From Anaerolineae bacterium (lineage in GTDB: Bacteria; Desulfobacterota; Desulfobacteria; Desulfobacterales; ETH-SRB1): a stretch of 50,000 nt of DNA. Under the pieces are notes generated by a model. It saw only the letters and a list, made by a program, of their open reading frames with translations. It was not told the origin of the DNA and did not search any database. The DNA lies in NCBI GenBank assembly GCA_035529315.1, contig DATKWZ010000036.1:1-50000 (forward strand), written 5' to 3'. Made by a program: the position numbers and the translations under genes. Positions within the stretch are counted from its first letter, which is position 1. Each line of letters opens with the position of its first letter. This document shows, in pieces, positions 44,916-50,000 of the stretch.

Positions 44916-45121
44916 CCTTTTTTAATATCTTTGACCAGTTCTTTAATGATGGAAATAAGATTGCTTCCTCTTTCACGAGCTATACGATGCGCATCATCAA
45001 CTATTTGACCGGCCTGCTTCTCCAGATCTTCATGCGGAGGGGTGGGAATCTGTTTTTTCTGATATTGCCATAATAAATAACGCATGGTCAGACTCTCTTC
45101 CTGGCGTCTTATAAACCCCAT
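44912..45121 (-). CDS. Small hypothetical protein
   Basis: 69 residues, Arg/Lys/Glu-rich. The first part (SLTMRYLLWQYQKK) may be a surface helix. The second part (DAHRIARERGSNLISIIKELVKD) is amphipathic. I do not recognise the family. It lies between holA and the decarboxylase and has a plausible AAGGAGAAAAG site before the ATG, which supports it as a real gene. It overlaps the convergent stop by 4 bp. Confidence 0.5.
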   Translation of the reverse strand: MGFIRRQEESLTMRYLLWQYQKKQIPTPPHEDLEKQAGQIVDDAHRIARERGSNLISIIKELVKDIKKG

Positions 45122-45162
45122 ATTCTTTTCTCCTTAGCAATAAAAACAGTAACTAAAAAATA

Positions 45163-46605
45163 TTAGCTTTTCAAACCACCGCAAATATGAAAAATCACCT
45201 TTTCCAATATAATTTTTGGATTCTCTCCGGTTGACTTAAGCCGCAAATCAGTTTCACTCAAGCTCTTAATATCTTCAATGAGTTCATTTGTCGTAAACTT
45301 TTCAGAGCTGAGAAGCATCTGGTAAACGGGATAAGGGTTGTTCGGGTTTTGCGCGATCAGCAGGTCCACGGCTGATTTGCTTTTGCCTGCTTTAACATTT
45401 TTCGAAAGCATGCTTTCCCAATCTTCCAGCAGGCTCAACAGGTCGTTGTCATACTCCTTGATTGCAGGCATAACAGCACTCTGAAACTGATCAAACCTGA
45501 TACCGGCATGCCATGCCCTCCCATGCCGGCTTTCAACAAAACCCTTAATCAGCAAAAGCTTTCTAACCTGATTTGTTATTGCCGCAAACAATTGAAGAGG
45601 ATGATCTAATTGAGGCAGAAGAGAATTCAGAAAAAAAAGGGCTTTTCCTAAGTTACGGCCTGATATTGCATTTGTCAGCTCAAATATTGGATCTGTTTTT
45701 GTGCGTTTTACAATAAACTTTACATCATCAATTGTTATTCTGTTTCGCTCACCAACATAACTGATAAGTTTCTCCAGATTATTTAAAAATGAGCGGATGT
45801 TAAAACCGGTCATTTCAAACATGGCGGCAATTGCGGCCTTATCCATTCTCTTTTTATTTTTTGTGAGAACAGTTTCCATGCTTTCATAAAGAACCCTTTC
45901 CTGGGCCATTTTGTCTGCTCTTCGTTCACCTTTTGGGACAGAGCAATCAACAATCATTCCGCATTTATTTATAACTTTATAAAGGCCCTTTCTTTTATCA
46001 ATCATATCAGCGGTAATTATCAGATGATTATTTTGGGGGAATCCATTCTCAATGGCCTGCTGCAAAAGTTTTCCTTTATCCTCTCCTTTAGATGGAGTCA
46101 GGCCGCCGGCCATACAATAATCGACGGTTCTATCAAGCCATTCTCCATCAGCCGATCCGTCAACATCAAGTTTTAATGCTTTGTCTATGCTTGCCTTGCT
46201 TATATCGTCAAAGGAAAGGTTCAAAAGCCCGAGAAGGCTTAGAAGATAGTTTGCAGCCTTTTGAATATTGTCGTTATTATATTCATTCTTTGCTTTTTCT
46301 ATAAGAGCCTTTTCGTTTAGTTTTGAATAAAATATCTGTGTGTCGCAAATAGCCACAACCTTTGTGCCCTGCAAAAGAGAATATGTGTTTATACGCTGCA
46401 GCGCGTCATTAATTTTCTCATCGGCTCCATCTACAGGTTCATAGTTTAACCCACTAACCTGACCGGAAAGCAATTTATTTAAAAGCTCTTCAAACACTGC
46501 CTTGCAAAGCAGTTCCTCTCCGAAAATCAGATACACAGGGGCAAACCCGTCCTTATCAGGCTTTTTCAGATAATCCTTAAATTCCTTATAGTTAATTTCC
46601 GTCAT
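45163..46605 (-). CDS. holA: DNA polymerase III subunit delta, with insertion
   Basis: The clamp-loader delta subunit. The start YKEFKDYLKKPDKDGFAPVYLIFGEELLC fits the HolA N-terminal domain. TGFNIRSFLNNLEKLISYVG with ITIDDVKFIV and DPIFELTNAISGRNLGKAL fits the middle domain. The protein is 480 residues; typical HolA is about 340. The extra 90 or so residues fall at about 105-200 (NNDNIQKAANYLLSLLG through ADGEWLDR). Role of the insert unknown. The call rests on several local matches. Confidence 0.8.
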   Translation of the reverse strand: MTEINYKEFKDYLKKPDKDGFAPVYLIFGEELLCKAVFEELLNKLLSGQVSGLNYEPVDGADEKINDALQRINTYSLLQGTKVVAICDTQIFYSKLNEKALIEKAKNEYNNDNIQKAANYLLSLLGLLNLSFDDISKASIDKALKLDVDGSADGEWLDRTVDYCMAGGLTPSKGEDKGKLLQQAIENGFPQNNHLIITADMIDKRKGLYKVINKCGMIVDCSVPKGERRADKMAQERVLYESMETVLTKNKKRMDKAAIAAMFEMTGFNIRSFLNNLEKLISYVGERNRITIDDVKFIVKRTKTDPIFELTNAISGRNLGKALFFLNSLLPQLDHPLQLFAAITNQVRKLLLIKGFVESRHGRAWHAGIRFDQFQSAVMPAIKEYDNDLLSLLEDWESMLSKNVKAGKSKSAVDLLIAQNPNNPYPVYQMLLSSEKFTTNELIEDIKSLSETDLRLKSTGENPKIILEKVIFHICGGLKS

Positions 46606-46632
46606 TATGTATATTTTTACAAAACGTTTTAA

Positions 46633-46683
46633 GTGTTAGGTGTTAAGTGTTAAGAGCTTGATAAAACAGATAATTACTTTAAC
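46633..46683. repeat. GTGTTAA heptamer array with shared extension
   Basis: GTGTTAG, GTGTTAA, GTGTTAA (46633-46653), with 46647-46683 matching the extension at 43229-43265. Confidence 0.75.
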
Positions 46684-46685
46684 AT

Positions 46686-46738
46686 GGCACCTGCTCCTTA
46701 AACCCTTATAACTTTAAAAGAATAACAGGAGATGTGCC
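46686..46738. other. Hairpin upstream of ABC-F gene
   Basis: GGCACCTGCTCCT at 46686-46698 pairs with AGGAGATGTGCC at 46727-46738, with one bulged base and a 28-base loop. The 3' arm includes an AGGAG that could serve a GTG-started 29-codon reading frame (46739-46828). Confidence 0.4.
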
Positions 46739-46779
46739 GTGAGTAAAGGGAAAAGGAGATGCTTGCTTATCGAGTTTAA

Positions 46780-46806
46780 TTGGGATATTCACAATCAAAA
46801 TATAAT
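46780..46806 (+). promoter_or_regulatory. Candidate promoter for the ABC-F gene
   Basis: A perfect TATAAT at 46801-46806 with TTGGGA at 46780-46785. The 15-bp spacer is short, so the -35 is doubtful. Confidence 0.35.
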
Positions 46807-46807
46807 A

Positions 46808-46835
46808 CACTTAACACCTAACACTTAACACTTAA
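46808..46835. repeat. Heptamer array CACTTAA, four units, before ABC-F start
   Basis: CACTTAA, CACCTAA, CACTTAA, CACTTAA, five bases before the ATG at 46841. No ribosome-binding site is visible. Confidence 0.8.
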
Positions 46836-46840
46836 TAAAC

Positions 46841-48706
46841 ATGATCAGCATTGAAAATCTATCAAAAAGCTACGGCAATCACGTCCTGTTTGACAACGCA
46901 AGTTTCAGGATAAACTCCAGACAGCGGGTTGGCGTTGTCGGACGAAACGGGCATGGTAAAACCACCCTGCTTAAGCTCATCACCGGAGAGGTGCATCCGG
47001 ATTCAGGATTGATCACCACGCCCAAGAACTATTGTATCGGTTGTGTCAGCCAGCAGATTGAGTTTACCAGGGATACGGTTCTGGCCGAAGGCATGACAGG
47101 ACTTTCCGAGGCTGAACAGGACCATCACTGGAAGGTTGAAAAAATCCTGTTTGGACTGGGATTTACCGCATCGGACATGCAGCGGCATCCCGGGGAATTT
47201 TCCGGCGGTTTCCAGGTACGGCTGAACCTGGCCAAGATTTTGGTTGCCGAGCCGGACCTGCTGCTTCTGGACGAACCCACAAATTACCTGGATATAACCT
47301 CAATCCGATGGATTACCCGTTTTTTGTCGGGCTGGCCCCGCGAACTTATGCTTATCACCCATGACCGCAGCTTTATGGACGGAATCGTGACCCACACCAT
47401 GGGTATTCATCGCAAAAAGATTCGCAAAATCGCCGGAAATACCGAAAAGTACTATTCGCAGATTGCCCTGGATGAAGAAATCTACGAAAAAACCCGGATC
47501 AACGATGAAAAACACCAAAAGGAAACCGAACTGTTCATCAACCGGTTCAGGGCTAAAGCCAGGCTGGCAAACCTCGTCCAGTCCCGTATCAAGGCCCTGG
47601 CCAAAATGGAAAAACTGGAAAAGCTGGAGACCATCAAATCCCTTGGCTTTTCATTTCGATCCAAACCGTTTCCCGGAAAACATGTGATGAGCGTAAAAAA
47701 CCTGACATTTTCCTATGATACAAAAAAGCCGCTGATTCAAAATCTGGATTTTACCGTTACCGCCGGTGAACGGGTCTGCGTGATCGGCAAAAACGGCAAA
47801 GGCAAAACCACTCTGCTCAAGCTCCTGGCCGATAGTCTCGCGCCACATTCTGGAGAAATCGCTTGCAACCCCAACATAACCCGAGGTGTTTTTGAGCAAA
47901 CCAACATCAAAAGTCTAATAGACACCCGCACAGTGGAAGAAGAAATCCTTTATTCCCACCATGATGTGGATCGTCAGACAGCCAGAAACATATGCGGGGC
48001 CATGATGTTTTCCGGTGATGATGCGCTTAAAAAAATCAGCGTACTTTCCGGGGGTGAAAAAAGCCGGGTGATGCTGGGCAAGCTTATGGTCACACCGGTC
48101 AACCTGCTGCTTCTGGATGAGCCAACCAACCACCTGGATATGGATGCATGCGATGCTCTGCTTGCGGCCATCGACAACTTCAACGGCACGGTTATTATGG
48201 TGACCCATAATGAAATGTTTCTCCATGCCCTTGCCAAAAAGCTCATCGTCTTTCGGAGCGACCACCAGGAGGTTTTTCACGGGGGGTATCAGCAGTTTCT
48301 GGAAAAAAGCGGGTGGGAAGATGAAGATCGCAGAGGAAAACCAGACCAGACCAAAAATTCAGTTGAAAATAACGCCGGCCGGCCGAACCGGAAAAACCTG
48401 CGTAAAAAGCGGTCTGAAATCATCATTGAAAAAGGAAAAACATTAAAACCCATGCAAAACCGTATGTTGAAGGCGGAAAAAGAAATAGAACGCGGCGAAA
48501 CTGAAATCGCACAGATCAATAAAGACCTGGTCTCGGCTTCAGTAAGCGGTGACGGCTCAAAAATTGCCAATCTTTCCAGACAGCTTAACACACGGCAGGC
48601 CACTGTCGACAGCCTGTATGATGAACTTGAATCCCTGACAATTGCGCTGGAGAAAAAGCAGGCTGAATTTGAGAAACAACTGGAGAACCTGGACGCAATG
48701 GCTTGA
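46841..48706 (+). CDS. ABC-F family ATPase
   Basis: 621 residues with two ABC domains and no membrane part. Domain 1 (about 1-250): Walker A GRNGHGKTT, signature FSGGF, Walker B LLLLDEPTNYLD. Domain 2 (about 285-510): Walker A GKNGKGKTT, signature LSGGE, Walker B LLLLDEPTNHLD. A linker (about 215-275) and a charged coiled-coil C-terminus (about 520-621) complete the Uup/EttA-type layout. ABC-F proteins act on ribosomes; the exact subgroup is not clear. Two counted samples are richer in GC (47221-47280, 36 of 60; 47521-47580, 33 of 60) than one in the neighbouring holA (46021-46080, 24 of 60). This suggests horizontal transfer. Confidence 0.88.
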   Translation: MISIENLSKSYGNHVLFDNASFRINSRQRVGVVGRNGHGKTTLLKLITGEVHPDSGLITTPKNYCIGCVSQQIEFTRDTVLAEGMTGLSEAEQDHHWKVEKILFGLGFTASDMQRHPGEFSGGFQVRLNLAKILVAEPDLLLLDEPTNYLDITSIRWITRFLSGWPRELMLITHDRSFMDGIVTHTMGIHRKKIRKIAGNTEKYYSQIALDEEIYEKTRINDEKHQKETELFINRFRAKARLANLVQSRIKALAKMEKLEKLETIKSLGFSFRSKPFPGKHVMSVKNLTFSYDTKKPLIQNLDFTVTAGERVCVIGKNGKGKTTLLKLLADSLAPHSGEIACNPNITRGVFEQTNIKSLIDTRTVEEEILYSHHDVDRQTARNICGAMMFSGDDALKKISVLSGGEKSRVMLGKLMVTPVNLLLLDEPTNHLDMDACDALLAAIDNFNGTVIMVTHNEMFLHALAKKLIVFRSDHQEVFHGGYQQFLEKSGWEDEDRRGKPDQTKNSVENNAGRPNRKNLRKKRSEIIIEKGKTLKPMQNRMLKAEKEIERGETEIAQINKDLVSASVSGDGSKIANLSRQLNTRQATVDSLYDELESLTIALEKKQAEFEKQLENLDAMA

Positions 48707-48707
48707 G

Positions 48708-49133
48708 CTAATCCTCGGAAGTTGAAACCAGCCCTCTCATCCGTTTGATTCTACTTCGCCTCTTTTTAGCTGCCAGCAGGCGTTTACTTGATGCAAGGCT
48801 CGGTTTGGTCTTAATGCGGGGTTTAGGTTTTTCAGCTGCTTTTTGAATTAATTTAATCAGACGGCCAATCGCATCCTGCCGGTTCCCTTCCTGTGTTCGA
48901 AACCGTCTGGCCTCAATAATAAGAATCCCGCGAGCTGTAATTCTTCTGCCCGCAAGCCTGGTCAAACGACAGCGAACCTGATCGGAGAAAGAAGTGGAAT
49001 TTCTTACATCAAAGCAAAGCTGAACAGCCGTGGAAACCTTATTGACATTCTGGCCTCCAGGGCCTGATGCCCTTATAAACCGAAGCTTAATTTCATTTTC
49101 GCTTATTTTAATATCAGGTGTGATGTAAATCAT
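48708..49133 (-). CDS. arfB: Alternative ribosome-rescue factor / peptidyl-tRNA hydrolase ArfB
   Basis: 141 residues. The GGQ motif is in SGPGGQNVNKVST (about residues 23-35), as in release factors. The C-terminal tail is strongly basic (ASSKRLLAAKKRRSRIKRM), the helix that enters the mRNA channel of stalled ribosomes. It frees peptides from ribosomes with no stop codon. It converges with the ABC-F gene, one base apart. Confidence 0.93.
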   Translation of the reverse strand: MIYITPDIKISENEIKLRFIRASGPGGQNVNKVSTAVQLCFDVRNSTSFSDQVRCRLTRLAGRRITARGILIIEARRFRTQEGNRQDAIGRLIKLIQKAAEKPKPRIKTKPSLASSKRLLAAKKRRSRIKRMRGLVSTSED

Positions 49134-49147
49134 TTTAATAGTTTACA

Positions 49148-49327
49148 TCATCGTTGTTTTTTTCTCAAGAGCAACAAATGCAGCCCCCTTATACCTTCCA
49201 AAGTGCCTATACAGGCATCATACTTTGCCTTGCTCACATCTATTCCACCTAATAAAAGTCCGCTTTGCTTAATATATCCTTTACGTTTTTTCTGATTTCT
49301 GCCATAATTTTTTAGTTTTATGAGCAT
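49148..49327 (-). pseudogene. IS110-family transposase, N-terminal remnant
   Basis: A frame of 59 codons starting at the ATG at 49327. Residues LLLGGIDVSKAKYDACIGTL match the start of the DEDD transposase domain of IS110-type recombinases, with the first catalytic Asp. The frame stops after GIRGLHLLLLRKKQR, and the rest of the domain and the C-terminal Tnp20 domain are missing; arfB follows 14 bp later. AGAGGAGGT is very close to the ATG, so the original start may differ. Confidence 0.65.
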
Positions 49328-49538
49328 ACCTCCTCTGTTTTATTAGGGCTGATTTGTTTATCTTCTTAGGAGGTGTGCCTTATCTTAACAAAACATGCGA
49401 TCTGATCTCTTATACGATGCGGTAGATGAACCGCAAAAGCCGGCGAATCTAAAAAATGGCTAACTTCCTTACGGTCGAAGATTTTCCGCTGCTTGCGGCG
49501 GGGAGCTTCAATCCTATAAAATTTTTAATGGTGAAAAC
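49328..49538. other. Region between IS110 remnant and SEC-C gene
   Basis: No gene. It contains a hairpin-like GAAGATTTTCCGC...GCGG...GCTTC (about 49478-49510). This side is upstream of the transposase, where IS110 elements encode their bridge RNA, so part of the left end may survive here. That is inference only. Confidence 0.3.
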
Positions 49539-49826
49539 ATGGAAAAAACTTTTAACGGTCAAAAGACAGCAAAATTAGGTACTGAAAAGAAGCCTGCTGT
49601 TGTTAATGTACAAACAGAAGAAAGATTGAAAGAAGTAGCATTGATATTTGAAGAAAAGTGTTGGAAATATACAATTGGAGTAGAACCGGATAAGCCAGAG
49701 GATATTACCGATTTAGAAATATTATTGAATACACCAAAATCAAAAATAACCGAAACTAAAGTTGGCCGCAATGAGCCGTGCCCATGTGGAAGCGGGAATA
49801 AGTATAAAAAATGCTGTGGCAAATAA
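49539..49826 (+). CDS. SEC-C motif protein, PBPRA1643 family-like
   Basis: 95 residues. The C-terminus [21 protein letters not shown] is a SEC-C zinc motif, nearly the same as the SecA tail in this window. The preceding part ([18 protein letters not shown], then [18 protein letters not shown]) resembles the small SEC-C proteins of the PBPRA1643 family. The N-terminus is about ten to fifteen residues shorter than I recall for that family. Function unknown; probably zinc binding. Confidence 0.8.
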   Translation: MEKTFNGQKTAKLGTEKKPAVVNVQTEERLKEVALIFEEKCWKYTIGVEPDKPEDITDLEILLNTPKSKITETKVGRNEPCPCGSGNKYKKCCGK

Positions 49827-50000
49827 GGCTATTTTACATTGCCTCTGTTGGTCGACATGATTGGATCCTTTGTCAAGTAACAAGCAATCCCTAAGCCTTC
49901 CCATACTTAAAAGATAGCTATTTGCTTTTTTACGGATGTTCCGCAGGTTCCCCCGCAGGTTCCAAGTTTAAAAGTTGAGAACGTCCCGTAAGTTGTCCCA
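49827..50000. other. Right edge of window, no gene seen
   Basis: Contains a direct repeat of CCGCAGGTTCC (49939-49959). I see no reading frame that I can support. Confidence 0.4.

Noticed and set aside
1180..46835. CRISPR array
   Set aside because: The tandem arrays have 7-8 bp units and no spacers, and no cas gene is present.
47915..48280. Minus-strand frames opposite the ABC-F gene
   Set aside because: Antisense shadows of a GC-rich gene with clear ABC motifs on the + strand.

Overview
The window looks like chromosomal DNA of a Gram-negative, moderately AT-rich deltaproteobacterium, most probably of the Desulfobacterales type. This is an inference from gene content and order: a complete dcw cluster with a DAP-type MurE, KdsB for lipopolysaccharide Kdo, a type IV pilus/type II secretion-like locus, a PanP-type aspartate decarboxylase, LarB, and small genes of kinds common in that group. 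No rRNA, tRNA or CRISPR array was seen.

Layout. 1-1140: 3' end of a minor-pilin gene pair on the + strand, with poly-Gly and Gly-Pro-Gly tracts. 1267-2353: two tandem PilZ genes, the second with a Phd/YefM antitoxin-like N-terminal domain, separated by a 159-bp palindromic element. 2343-10361 (minus): a pilus/secretion machine in the order PilM-PilN fusion, PilO-like, PilP-like, lipoprotein secretin, ExeA-like ATPase, PilB/GspE ATPase. 10532-29738 (minus): a radical SAM gene and then the dcw cluster read mraZ, rsmH, ftsL, ftsI, murE, murF, mraY, murD, ftsW, murG, murC, murB, ftsQ, ftsA, ftsZ. There is no ddl, and a four-helix-bundle (S23/IVP-type) gene is wedged between ftsA and ftsZ. A sigma70-like promoter and TGGGN boxes precede mraZ. 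30070-34125 (+): a divergent DUF89/ARMT1-like protein and two CNNM/CorC-type membrane proteins. 34152-43035: efp, a coiled-coil membrane protein, kdsB, larB (+), a HIT hydrolase, secA, an M23 peptidase and argC. 43296-48706: panP-like decarboxylase (+), a small hypothetical, holA with a long insertion, and an ABC-F ATPase (+) that is richer in GC than its surroundings. 48708-50000: arfB, an IS110-family transposase remnant and a SEC-C motif protein.

How the genes work together. The dcw block makes the lipid-linked peptidoglycan precursor (MurB-G, MraY) and builds the divisome (FtsL, I, W, Q, A, Z). The pilus block follows in the same direction. KdsB, the M23 peptidase and SecA also serve the envelope.

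The most unusual feature is in the intergenic DNA. More than a dozen places carry short tandem arrays with a period of 7 bp (sometimes 8 bp). The repeat unit differs from place to place but the period does not. The arrays touch start or stop codons (larB, murD, ABC-F, efp, secA), occur once inside murE, and bracket the S23-type gene between ftsA and ftsZ as an inverted pair. They resemble the heptamer STRR repeats of cyanobacteria. Other candidates worth following are the Phd-PilZ fusion, two terminal-inverted-repeat elements and a possible second MraZ target upstream of the DUF89-like gene.
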